DNA of 5,906 bases from Planctomycetota bacterium (GTDB taxonomy: Bacteria; Planctomycetota; Phycisphaerae; UBA1845; UTPLA1): contig JAPULF010000631.1 in the NCBI GenBank assembly GCA_027295245.1, positions 1 to 5,906 on the forward strand. The letters are read 5' to 3'. Numbering within the stretch: position 1 is the first letter of the stretch; every line of letters begins with the position of its first letter. Below the pieces are notes generated by a model, which saw only the letters and a program-made list of their open reading frames with translations, was not told the DNA's origin and did not search any database. Of the stretch, positions 1-5,906 are shown piece by piece. The position numbers and the translations under genes are program-made.

Positions 1-414
1 CGCGCTCTCGCGCGGATCATCCGCCAAGTGGGCCAGAAAGCCGCGGCAAGTCAGAAACGCGCTTGTCAGATCGGCCGAAATCGTCTCCCGCCACTCATCA
101 ACCGTCATTCGATGAAGCGGCCGGTCCTCGCTCCTCCAGAACCCCGCGTTGACGACCACCGCATCCAACCGCGAGAACGACCGAACGACGTCTGCGTACA
201 TCGCCTCGACCTCTCCCTCCTCACGAAGATCGGCCCCCACCACGATGCTTGATCCGCCGACCTCCGTGCGCAGCGACTCGGCCCGTTCGCGCCCCGTGTG
301 AAAGTGAATCGCGACCCTCGCCCCCTCGCTCGCCAACGCCCGCGCCGTCGCGCTGCCGATTCCGCCCGACGCACCCGTCACCAGAACCCGCGTGCCTGTC
401 AGCTCCGCATCCAT
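1..414 (-). CDS. Short-chain dehydrogenase/reductase (SDR), N-terminal part, truncated by window edge
   Basis: Seen: an open frame of 138 codons from ATG at 414 to the window edge, with no stop. It has the Rossmann nucleotide-binding motif TGASGGIG (residues 13-20), an acidic ADLREE at 61-66 where classical SDRs contact adenine, and VVVNAG (86-91), which stabilises the central sheet. Known: this is the classical SDR pattern of NAD(P)H-dependent oxidoreductases; FabG-like enzymes are the closest in style. The catalytic Ser-YxxxK part would lie beyond the left edge, so substrate cannot be told. The stretch after the second strand (IHFHTGRERA) fits NADPH preference, but that is inference. The position of the tetrad Asn (usually N-L-T/S) reads D115-L-T here. 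Start: an in-frame stop lies a little further upstream; GTG at 450 is an alternative start. The ribosome site is weak (GGAG 12 nt before ATG). Cytosolic; no signal peptide. The gene follows the HEAT protein gene on the same strand after 131 bp. Confidence 0.9.
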   Translation of the reverse strand, partial: MDAELTGTRVLVTGASGGIGSATARALASEGARVAIHFHTGRERAESLRTEVGGSSIVVGADLREEGEVEAMYADVVRSFSRLDAVVVNAGFWRSEDRPLHRMTVDEWRETISADLTSAFLTCRGFLAHLADDPRESA

Positions 415-514
415 CCCGTCGGCATTCTCCGCCCGAACACAGCCACTCACGATTCGCTACGGCACAGGCGTCCCACCTGCGGCCGCGCGCACCCGACGCG
501 CCTCGCAAAAACCA

Positions 515-523
515 GTTATACCA
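515..523 (-). promoter_or_regulatory. Possible extended -10 promoter for the SDR gene
   Basis: On the minus strand the spacer reads TGG followed by TATAAC, an extended -10 element with 5 of 6 matches to TATAAT. No convincing -35 hexamer is seen 16-18 bp upstream, which extended -10 promoters can tolerate. Transcription would start near 508, giving a leader of about 94 nt before the ATG at 414. The spacer 415-545 shows no hairpin with a U-run that would end the upstream HEAT gene. Motif match only. Confidence 0.3.
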
Positions 524-545
524 GCTTTGGGATTCTCAGATCGGC

Positions 546-3017
546 TCAGCCCCGGCTCTGGGCCCGGATGATCTCACTGGCCTTGTTGCTCGGAAGATCG
601 AGCGCGCCCAGGGCCTTCGAGGCCGCTGCCTGAAGCACAAGGTCCTTCTCGTCCATCGTCAGACCGATCACCCGTTGCACCAGGTCATCACCGAGAAGAT
701 TGCCGTTGCGTCGCGCCGACTCCGCCAACGAGCCGAATGCACGCACCCGCTCGTCCACCGCACGTTCGCCGTTCAAGGCCGCCTCGCAGATCGCCGCCTG
801 GGCCTCCGGAAGCGCCGCCAGCGCCAGCGTATGGGCACTCTCGATCCGCAGCTCTCCGGACCGGTTTTCCAACGCCGTGATCAGAGCCGGCGCCGCCCGA
901 TTGAAATCAAACACCGTCCGGCCGTTTGCCGCGATCTGCCGAAGAACCCGCGCCGAGCGTAGCGCCAGGCTCGCCGAAAGCGCCTCGGAGAGTGGCATCA
1001 TGCCGAGCGCCAACGACGCCCGCTCGAACGTACCCATCACCCGCCGCTCGATCTCCGCCGGGTCACCCATCGAAAGCACCTCGGCGAACACCACTTCGGC
1101 GCCCTCCACGACCCGGGCAGTTTCGATCGCCTGGTTCATCTGCGGCGCCTTGGTCAAGATCAGGATCGGCGTCGCCGCCGTATTGAAGTTCTTTCGCAAA
1201 TCGTCGATCGCCGCGGCAAGCCCCGGCAGGCCGATATCGCTCGCGATCACGATCAGGTCGAAACTGCTGATGTTCGAGCGATCGCCGTCCGACGCCGCCT
1301 CGAAGACCGTTGATCCCACCGCGCAATCCACGCCCGCGGCCCGCAGCAGCCCCACCATCTTGTTGCGGGTCTCGTCCTCGGGATCGACCACCATCGCCGT
1401 CTTGCGGCCCGACTGCATCAGGGCCTCCGACAGAACCGGCATCACATTGTGCGACTGAGCAAACGGGCGCGTGGGAAGCGCCAGGCCGATGGCCAGCGCC
1501 GTCTTGATCCGAACCTGCCGATTGGGAAACGCCAGCGCCTGAACCAGCGGCTGCTTGATGTTCTCGGCCCCGACCAGGCTCTGCTCGCCCGCCGTCGCGC
1601 TCAAAGCCGCGATAGAACCCAAGGCCGGCCCGGCCTCTCGATCGCGAACCGCCCGCGCCAAGACGAGGTGGTTGTACATCGGTCCCGCCGCACGGGCGAA
1701 ATAAATGCTCCGGGGATAACCCTCCGGACGCGTGCCGTCCTTCGCGGCCAGCACGTCGGCCTGATCGCTCTCGACATCCAAGCCCAGCTTGGCCTCCCGC
1801 CGGAAATTCGCGGCCAGCCAAAGCGCCGTCGCCTCGGTGTTGCCCGCATTGGCCGTCAGGGCCTCCTCGACGGATCGCATCGCCATGACATCATTGAAAA
1901 TGACCGTCGGCACCGGCTGGTAGATGAGCCGGTCCTCCTTCAAATACCAGACATTGGCCTCGTCCATGTTCGCGTCGGCCTGCATCGACTCCTCGCCGTC
2001 GTAATAGTGCTCGGCCAACTCGTAAAACAGCAACGAAACATCCCGATCCAGCGACGAACCCAGCGTGCGAATCGCCGATCGGGCGACCGCCCGCACGTCC
2101 TCCTCCGCCTCGCCGTCGTGCGCCAGTTTGGCCAGGTACGGAATCGCCTGGCGATAACCGATCTGACCGAGCGCGTCGATCAACACCTGCTTGACGACCC
2201 CGTCCGAAATGCCGAGGGCCTGACACATCGGGTTCAGCCCGCTGCGCCCGATCTTCGGCAGCACCCGAATGATCGCTGCGTGCAGATCGCTTTGCCGCGC
2301 GTCTCGCAGGGATTGGATCAAATGCGGTATCGCGTACTCGCCCGAGTTCTTCAGGGCGTTCGTCGCGCGGTGTACCGTCCGCGGCGTTCCGGCCAACTTC
2401 TGTACGTTCAGCGAAATCTCGTACGGATCCCGCCGCAACCGCGCTTCGCCTTCGTCCAACAATCCGATCATTTGCTGGGCCGCCGGTCCCATCACCTCAT
2501 TCGCCACCAACTTGACGAGAATCAGGTGTCGGTTTGGGTTCTGCCGCGCCAGCTCCAGCAACGCCACCGGGTCCGGGTCCGATTCGGCTAGGGCCTTGAA
2601 GTTGGCGTCGGCGTACTCGAAACGCCCGATCGCCGAAAAGTGCCAGCCGTCTTCCGCAAGCTGCCGCTGGCGACGGCCCGACTTGATCTTTTCTACAATA
2701 GTCTTTATATTGTCTCCGGCGGCGTCGCGCTCCGCCGACTGCTCCAGCCGGCCCGATCCCGTCCGGTCCGCCATCAGCGCCAACCGCAGGTCGGACAGGC
2801 CCAACGCCAGAATCTGGTCGACCCTCGCACCGGCGGCGTCCGCGTCCTCGAGCTGAACAACCCGCATGGTCTCCTGCCACAGCGCCCAGGACTCACTCGT
2901 CTGCCCGACCATGTCTTCCGAGACGTCCTGACCGGTGACCGTCGAAAACGTCAACGCCGGCAACAGCAGGGCCGAAACGAGTGCAAGATGTTTGCGCATG
3001 ATTTCAATCTTCGGCAT
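546..3017 (-). CDS. Exported HEAT-repeat protein with embedded receiver-like domain
   Basis: Seen: 823 residues. The start at 3017 is chosen because GGAGG sits 6 nt upstream and the next residues form a signal peptide: M7-R-K-H, then a hydrophobic run to about residue 28. The frame stays open upstream to 3431, but that part overlaps the neighbouring methyltransferase gene and looks non-coding. Domains: helical region 31-200; HEAT-like repeats about 213-320 (for example GEYAIPHLIQSL and RQAIPYLAKLA); a helical middle about 330-470; one more HEAT-like unit about 480-515; a receiver-like alpha/beta domain about 539-660; HEAT-like repeats about 680-812. Known: HEAT repeats form solenoids that bind proteins, so a scaffold role in the cell envelope is plausible. 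The receiver-like part keeps acidic D545/E547/D548, D594 in DIGLPG and T622, but lacks the conserved Lys. Partner and function are unknown. No lipobox Cys, so it is probably periplasmic or secreted. It has its own promoter and is likely monocistronic. Confidence 0.85.
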   Translation of the reverse strand: MPKIEIMRKHLALVSALLLPALTFSTVTGQDVSEDMVGQTSESWALWQETMRVVQLEDADAAGARVDQILALGLSDLRLALMADRTGSGRLEQSAERDAAGDNIKTIVEKIKSGRRQRQLAEDGWHFSAIGRFEYADANFKALAESDPDPVALLELARQNPNRHLILVKLVANEVMGPAAQQMIGLLDEGEARLRRDPYEISLNVQKLAGTPRTVHRATNALKNSGEYAIPHLIQSLRDARQSDLHAAIIRVLPKIGRSGLNPMCQALGISDGVVKQVLIDALGQIGYRQAIPYLAKLAHDGEAEEDVRAVARSAIRTLGSSLDRDVSLLFYELAEHYYDGEESMQADANMDEANVWYLKEDRLIYQPVPTVIFNDVMAMRSVEEALTANAGNTEATALWLAANFRREAKLGLDVESDQADVLAAKDGTRPEGYPRSIYFARAAGPMYNHLVLARAVRDREAGPALGSIAALSATAGEQSLVGAENIKQPLVQALAFPNRQVRIKTALAIGLALPTRPFAQSHNVMPVLSEALMQSGRKTAMVVDPEDETRNKMVGLLRAAGVDCAVGSTVFEAASDGDRSNISSFDLIVIASDIGLPGLAAAIDDLRKNFNTAATPILILTKAPQMNQAIETARVVEGAEVVFAEVLSMGDPAEIERRVMGTFERASLALGMMPLSEALSASLALRSARVLRQIAANGRTVFDFNRAAPALITALENRSGELRIESAHTLALAALPEAQAAICEAALNGERAVDERVRAFGSLAESARRNGNLLGDDLVQRVIGLTMDEKDLVLQAAASKALGALDLPSNKASEIIRAQSRG
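1038..1403 (-). other. Degenerate receiver-like domain inside the HEAT-repeat protein
   Basis: This is residues 539-660 of the exported protein. The order fits a CheY-like fold: KTAMVVDPEDE (strand 1 with acidic residues), a helix NKMVGLLRAAGV, FDLIVIASDIGLPG (strand 3 and its loop), TPILILTKAP (strand 4 ending in Thr), and EGAEVVFAEVL (strand 5). The Asp of DIGLPG lies about two residues later than the usual phospho-acceptor, and the strand-5 Lys is replaced (A645/E646). I infer a non-phosphorylated pseudo-receiver used for binding. Flanking HEAT-like repeats run up to both sides, so it looks like an insertion in the solenoid. Confidence 0.6.
2695..2713. repeat. Short AT-rich inverted repeat inside the HEAT gene
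   Basis: ACAATA (2695-2700) and TATTGT (2708-2713) are exact inverted copies around a 7-nt loop. They lie in an AT-rich patch of an otherwise GC-rich gene, coding for DNIKTIVEKIK (residues 102-112) with AT-ending or AT-rich codons such as ATA, ACT, ATT and GTA. It may be chance or a local structure in the message. Confidence 0.35.
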
Positions 3018-3028
3018 TACTTTCCTCC
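3007..3028 (-). promoter_or_regulatory. Ribosome binding site deciding the HEAT gene start
   Basis: The minus strand reads CGGAGGAAAGTA directly before the ATG at 3017. GGAGG with 6 nt spacing is a strong Shine-Dalgarno. It favours this ATG over the one at 2999 (MRKHL) and over in-frame upstream ATG codons, such as the one that would add MLSPARPPARS, which have no such site. Confidence 0.7.
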
Positions 3029-3161
3029 GACGGTCCGCAGGACTCAAACTGGGAAGGCTGTCGACCGTGTAAGGCAGGTTGCTTCTCGCGGGCGGCCGCG
3101 CCGGGGAAAGCATGCGCGGCAACCACTCGGGTCTTGTTCGGACCCGCCACCCAGACACGAG

Positions 3162-3191
3162 ATTATACACACTTTTAACGGACATCGTCAA
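3162..3191 (-). promoter_or_regulatory. Sigma-70-type promoter of the HEAT-repeat protein gene
   Basis: On the minus strand a -35 TTGACG (3191-3186, 5 of 6 consensus) and a -10 TATAAT (3167-3162, 6 of 6) are 18 bp apart. This is the best promoter match in the window, in an AT-rich patch of a GC-rich spacer. Transcription would start near 3155, giving a leader of about 138 nt to the ATG at 3017. The leader holds a GC-rich stretch with GCGGCCGC but no riboswitch class that I recognise. The promoter lies just past the hairpin at the end of the upstream gene, as expected for a separate transcription unit. Confidence 0.65.
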
Positions 3192-3237
3192 GATTCGGCC
3201 GTCCCGACCTTCGTCCGAGAATTGCACCCGCCGCCCC

Positions 3238-3277
3238 GGCAAACGCAAATAGGCGGCGGCGTTCAGCCGCGTTTGCC
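3238..3277 (-). terminator. Hairpin at the stop codon of the methyltransferase gene, possible terminator
   Basis: GGCAAACGC (3238-3246) and GCGTTTGCC (3269-3277) are perfect 9-bp inverted copies with a 22-nt loop. The stop codon at 3263-3265 lies in the loop. A competing inner stem GCGGC/GCCGC around TGAAC is also possible on the minus strand. No U-run follows, so it is not a classic intrinsic terminator; it could end or stabilise the 3' end of the transcript. Confidence 0.4.
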
Positions 3278-4177
3278 GTGCCGCAAGCGCGCAGCCGCCA
3301 TCGCCGCAATGTGATCGGGTGTCGCGCCACCGCCACCGCCGATAAACGTCGCGCCGGCCGCCGCCAAGGCCGAAAGGCGTTCGCCGTATTCCTGCGGCGT
3401 CTCGGCATAAACCAGTCGGCCCTCGACCCAATCCGGCAGCCCTGCCGCCACGGTGGCCCAGATCGGCAAGTCACAAGACTCTCGCATTAGCGCCACTACC
3501 GCCGGAACGCTATCCGGACTTTCCCCACCGTCGCATCCCACCGCGGCGACCCCTGCGTCCGAGAGTGACGAACAAATCCGCGGAACCGATACGCCCGACG
3601 ACGATTCCACGCGGTCCGGACCGCAATCGAACGTCATGCACCCGATCAACGGCAATTCGCACGCGGAACCCGCCGCCTCCACCGCGATATTGAGCGTCTC
3701 GATCTCACTGAATGACTGGCACAGGATCGCGTCCGCCCCCCCGTCCGCCAGGCCCTTGATCTGGGCCTCGTACGCAGATCGCAGATCGTCCCGTTTGACC
3801 TCATTCAGGGCCAGCAGACCCGGAGGCGGCCCGACCACACCGAACACCAGACCGTTCCCGGACGGACCTCCGTCCGCCGAGTCCCGAAGAACCGCCGCCG
3901 CGGCCTGATTGGCCTTGACGACGTCCGAGGAAACGTCCGGCGATGGCTCGCCCGAAAATGTCGGCCGGAGGCCACTGGCCCGGGCCGTCGGCGTCAGGAG
4001 AATCTCCGCCCCAGCGTCCACGAACACGTCGGCCGCGTCTCGGACAAGTTCCGGGCGGACCAGGACGGCCTGCTCGATTTGTCCCGGGTTCGACCAGCCC
4101 CGGGAAATAATTTCCGCCGCAAGGTCCGGGCCCGCGATCAGGATTCGGTCGCGATAATCTGCCGGATTGAATGCCAT
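3263..4177 (-). CDS. Homocysteine S-methyltransferase family protein lacking the zinc Cys pair
   Basis: Seen: 304 residues, about the size of single-domain family members such as MmuM. Family landmarks occur in order: ILIAGPDLAAEIISRGW (12-28) where active enzymes have DGxxGTxL; ILLTPTARAS (59-68) for the usual TNTF; VFGVVGPPPGLL (111-122) for the GPxG segment; a helix and strand with GGADAILCQSFSEIET (146-161); VGCDGGESP (213-221) with C215 at the first zinc-ligand position; and IGGGGGATPDHI (279-290) at the site of GGCCGTTPEHI. Known: active enzymes bind zinc through one Cys plus the Cys-Cys pair to activate homocysteine thiolate. Here the pair is G282-G283, so ordinary zinc-dependent methyl transfer looks unlikely; the protein may have another role. 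Start: ATG at 4177 matches the family N-terminus; a frame extension to 4243 adds an Arg/Gly-rich stretch with no ribosome site. Cytosolic. Divergent from the lipoprotein gene. Confidence 0.8.
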   Translation of the reverse strand: MAFNPADYRDRILIAGPDLAAEIISRGWSNPGQIEQAVLVRPELVRDAADVFVDAGAEILLTPTARASGLRPTFSGEPSPDVSSDVVKANQAAAAVLRDSADGGPSGNGLVFGVVGPPPGLLALNEVKRDDLRSAYEAQIKGLADGGADAILCQSFSEIETLNIAVEAAGSACELPLIGCMTFDCGPDRVESSSGVSVPRICSSLSDAGVAAVGCDGGESPDSVPAVVALMRESCDLPIWATVAAGLPDWVEGRLVYAETPQEYGERLSALAAAGATFIGGGGGATPDHIAAMAAARLRHGKRG

Positions 4178-4257
4178 CGCGTCGGCGCCCCATATCCATG
4201 CCCGATGCCGGCCCCCGCCGCGACCGTTTTCCCGGACGCGCATTCGCGCAACGTTGA

Positions 4258-4288
4258 TTGTAACCGCCGGTCTCAGTGCTGGTATTGT
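4258..4288 (+). promoter_or_regulatory. Possible promoter of the lipoprotein metalloprotease gene
   Basis: In the divergent spacer an extended -10 (TGG then TATTGT, 4280-4288) follows a weak -35 TTGTAA (4258-4263) at 19 bp. Transcription would start near 4295, with a leader of about 70 nt to the small frame at 4365. On the other strand TACAAT within the same stretch could serve the methyltransferase gene. Both are weak matches; the spacer 4178-4389 holds nothing else I recognise. Confidence 0.25.
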
Positions 4289-4350
4289 ATTTTTTCATGG
4301 ATCCCGACGCGAGTTCCTGCCGAAGGATCAAACCGACGGCTCGCCCTTCC

Positions 4351-4463
4351 AGGAGGTAGGCCGGATGAACGCACCCCGGAGTTCATCCCATGTACCTCCT
4401 GTCGATTCCCCGCGCTGCCGCGGCCGGTGCCGCGCTCCTTGTTTTGTGCTACGCAGGCTGTGA
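4351..4463 (+). other. Small overlapping reading frame with strong Shine-Dalgarno (possible leader peptide)
   Basis: AGGAGG (4351-4356) lies 8 nt before ATG at 4365, the best ribosome site near this gene. That ATG opens a 32-residue frame (MNAPRSSSHVPP...) ending with TGA at 4461-4463, out of frame with the lipoprotein gene starting at 4390. The lipoprotein frame has a stop overlapping this ATG (ATGA), so the lipoprotein cannot start here. The peptide shows no domain or signal. It may be a translated leader that tunes lipoprotein translation, or the AGGAGG may simply help load ribosomes on the mRNA. Confidence 0.35.
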
Positions 4464-5700
4464 CACGATGTCTCTCCCGCTCGAGAGTACGTCGCGTGTG
4501 CGTCCTCCGGATTCCACCACGGACCCCGAGACGCCTCCCGCACAGGATCTCGTCGTGGAGAACGACGACTCGAACAACGTCTTCGAAAACGCCCAGCCCG
4601 CCACATTGGCGATCGGCGGTGTCATCCAGGTCGAAGGACGCATCAACGGCGTCGGCGATGTAGACCTCTTCAGGCTCGGCCCCGTCCTCGCCGGAGATCG
4701 CATCACCATCGACGTTACCGGCTTCGGCGGACTGAACACCGTCGCGGGCCTCTTCGACGCCGGCGGAAACCTGATCGATGCCAACGACGATCGCTCGTAC
4801 TACGGCGGACAGTTGGATCCGTTCCTCGCACGCCAGATTCGGGCAGACACCGACAATCTCTATGTCGGCATCGCCGTCTCGAGCGCCGACCTCTTTGCCT
4901 CCGGTGAGGGTCGATACGAATCCGGCGACTACAGCATCAAGATTCGCCACGCCCCCGACAGTTTCATCGCGCCGCCCAGAACCCAGGTTGTCTACATGGA
5001 CTTCGAGGGCGGAAGCAGCGTCCAGATCGGCTTCGAGCCCATCGTGAACATGAAACCGTTCTCGGTCGAAGCCATCACGGGTCGCCTGAACGGTCAAACC
5101 GACTACATCATCGACGTCGTTCTGCAGAAGATGGCCATCGACTTCGCGGAATACGACGTGGTTCTGCTCAACAGCCGAGAGCACGCGAAACCATCCGAAG
5201 CGCACTCCGTGCTGTTCTTCGGAAACTACGACAGTCGCTTTCTGGGGCTCGCCGACAACGTCGACACCGGAAACGCCTCCCTCCAACAGGAGGCCATCAT
5301 CTACACCGAAACGCTCATGCTCTTCGAGTCGCTTCGGCCGTCCGCGTTCGAGATCGGCCAGGCCGTCGCCAACGTCGCCGGTCACGAACTCGGCCACCTC
5401 CTCGGACTGGAACACACCTCCGAGGCCTTCGACCTCATGGCCACCGCCGCGTCCGCCCGGCAGGTCCTCGAAACCGACGCCACCGTTGCCCGGGCGCTCT
5501 TGAATAACGGCGTCTTTCCGATCGGCTGGCAGAACGCCCCCACAACCCTGATGCAAAACGTCGGAGCCGCGAAAAACAACAGCGCCAAACTGCTTCGTGC
5601 AATGGAGCCACCCGAATACGACCGGAGCTTTCGAGACGGAGTCCACCCCGATGATATTCCCAAGGTCCCGATGTGCGGCCGATGCACCGGGGGGCTGTGA
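4390..5700 (+). CDS. Lipoprotein zinc metalloprotease (metzincin type) with pre-peptidase-like domain
   Basis: Seen: 436 residues. A signal peptide with hydrophobic residues 9-22 ends in a lipobox-like YAGC, so C24 is the likely lipidated Cys. A Pro/Ser/Thr/acidic linker runs to about 57. A beta-rich segment at about 58-187 (VEGRINGVGDVDLFRL, then YSIKI) resembles bacterial pre-peptidase C-terminal (PPC) domains. The catalytic domain at about 197-375 starts at VVYMDFEGG and has HELGHLLGLEH (332-342), the metzincin HExxHxxGxxH: H332, H336 and H342 bind zinc, E333 is the catalytic base, and M350 in DLM fits the Met-turn. Known: metzincins cut peptide bonds outside the cell. The only other Cys pair is C429-x-x-C432 near the C-terminus. 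Start: ATG at 4390 with GGAG 8 nt upstream; an in-frame stop at 4366 excludes an earlier start. Infer an envelope-anchored protease; substrate unknown. The nearest downstream gene is convergent. Confidence 0.85.
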   Translation: MYLLSIPRAAAAGAALLVLCYAGCDTMSLPLESTSRVRPPDSTTDPETPPAQDLVVENDDSNNVFENAQPATLAIGGVIQVEGRINGVGDVDLFRLGPVLAGDRITIDVTGFGGLNTVAGLFDAGGNLIDANDDRSYYGGQLDPFLARQIRADTDNLYVGIAVSSADLFASGEGRYESGDYSIKIRHAPDSFIAPPRTQVVYMDFEGGSSVQIGFEPIVNMKPFSVEAITGRLNGQTDYIIDVVLQKMAIDFAEYDVVLLNSREHAKPSEAHSVLFFGNYDSRFLGLADNVDTGNASLQQEAIIYTETLMLFESLRPSAFEIGQAVANVAGHELGHLLGLEHTSEAFDLMATAASARQVLETDATVARALLNNGVFPIGWQNAPTTLMQNVGAAKNNSAKLLRAMEPPEYDRSFRDGVHPDDIPKVPMCGRCTGGL

Positions 5701-5762
5701 CGCGACCGATCCGTTTGAATGGTCCAAACTACCGCCGAGCGGGCCGTCGCGAATTGAAATCG

Positions 5763-5906
5763 TCAACCGTGATTGCTCGGGCCATACGAAATCCGCAACC
5801 GGTCGAGAAAGCGGGCGGCAATCCCGTATCGGGTCACGCCGCCCGGTTCGACCGACGGCAGACGATGCACCCGCAACACCTCGGCCGTACACTTCGCCCG
5901 ACCCGG
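5763..5906 (-). CDS. C-terminal fragment of a probable PilZ-domain protein, truncated by window edge
   Basis: Seen: 47 codons in frame from the right edge to TGA at 5763-5765. The residues include CTAEVLRVHRLPSV, then GGVTRYGIAARFLDRLRI, and end in SNHG. Known: PilZ domains, which bind cyclic di-GMP, commonly end in a strand like A-x-V-x-R-V, a turn, then Y-G-x-A-x-x-F. The match is to that last part only; the RxxxR and DxSxxG binding motifs would lie beyond the edge, so nucleotide binding cannot be judged. It is convergent with the lipoprotein gene, leaving a 62-bp spacer with only weak inverted repeats (CGCGAC/GTCGCG at 5701-5706 and 5746-5751). Confidence 0.5.
   Translation of the reverse strand, partial: PGRAKCTAEVLRVHRLPSVEPGGVTRYGIAARFLDRLRISYGPSNHG

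Noticed and set aside
249..962. 237-codon plus-strand frame across the SDR and the HEAT gene end
   Set aside because: It spans two real minus-strand genes and a spacer, with Pro/Arg/Ser-rich residues and no family resemblance.
1449..2591. 380-codon plus-strand frame inside the HEAT gene
   Set aside because: Arg/Gln/His-rich shadow with no recognisable motif and no ribosome site; the minus-strand frame has clear repeats.
3018..3431. N-terminal extension of the HEAT gene frame up to 3431
   Set aside because: It overlaps the methyltransferase gene, crosses the promoter, and is Arg/Gly-rich without domain signs; the start at 3017 has GGAGG and a signal peptide.
4178..4243. Longer start for the methyltransferase gene at 4243
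   Set aside because: It adds 22 Arg/Gly-rich residues not expected in the family and has no Shine-Dalgarno; ATG 4177 begins where the family fold starts.
5701..5762. Bidirectional terminator between the convergent genes at the right end
   Set aside because: The inverted repeats are short (5-6 bp) and far apart, and no T-run follows on either strand.
4273..5892. 539-codon open frame on the minus strand opposite the lipoprotein protease
   Set aside because: Its residues are low-complexity Gly/Val/Asp/Arg-rich text typical of the antisense of a GC-rich gene. The plus strand has a signal peptide and a full metzincin motif, and the true minus-strand gene at the right end reads in another frame.

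Overview
The window is GC-rich bacterial DNA with five protein genes, two of them cut by the window ends. There is no RNA gene, mobile element or CRISPR array that I can support. The mix of genes (an exported HEAT-repeat protein with an embedded receiver-like domain, a lipoprotein metzincin with a pre-peptidase-like domain, a PilZ-like fragment), the high GC and the long spacers suggest Planctomycetota, perhaps a Phycisphaerae-type lineage. That placement is inference from gene style; no marker gene is present.

Layout from left to right: (1) 1-414, minus: N-terminal 138 residues of a short-chain dehydrogenase/reductase (SDR) that runs off the left edge. (2) 415-545: spacer with a possible extended -10 promoter for the SDR. 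(3) 546-3017, minus: an 823-residue secreted or periplasmic HEAT-repeat protein with a degenerate response-regulator receiver domain in its middle, started by a strong Shine-Dalgarno. (4) 3018-3262: spacer with the best promoter of the window (TTGACG, 18 bp, TATAAT) and a leader of about 138 nt; at its far end a hairpin overlaps the stop codon of the next gene. (5) 3263-4177, minus: a homocysteine S-methyltransferase family protein that has lost the zinc-binding Cys pair. (6) 4178-4389: divergent spacer. (7) 4390-5700, plus: a lipoprotein zinc metalloprotease (HExxHxxGxxH), overlapped at its start by a 32-codon reading frame with a better Shine-Dalgarno. (8) 5763-5906, minus: the last 47 residues of a probable PilZ-domain protein, convergent with the protease.

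The genes do not form an obvious pathway. The three left-hand genes share a strand, but each spacer is over 100 bp and two hold plausible promoters, so they look like separate transcription units. The most notable points are two families that keep their fold signatures but have lost key residues (the receiver-like module in an exported protein, and the methyltransferase without its Cys pair), plus the nested small frame at the protease start. I see no clear new multi-gene system here.
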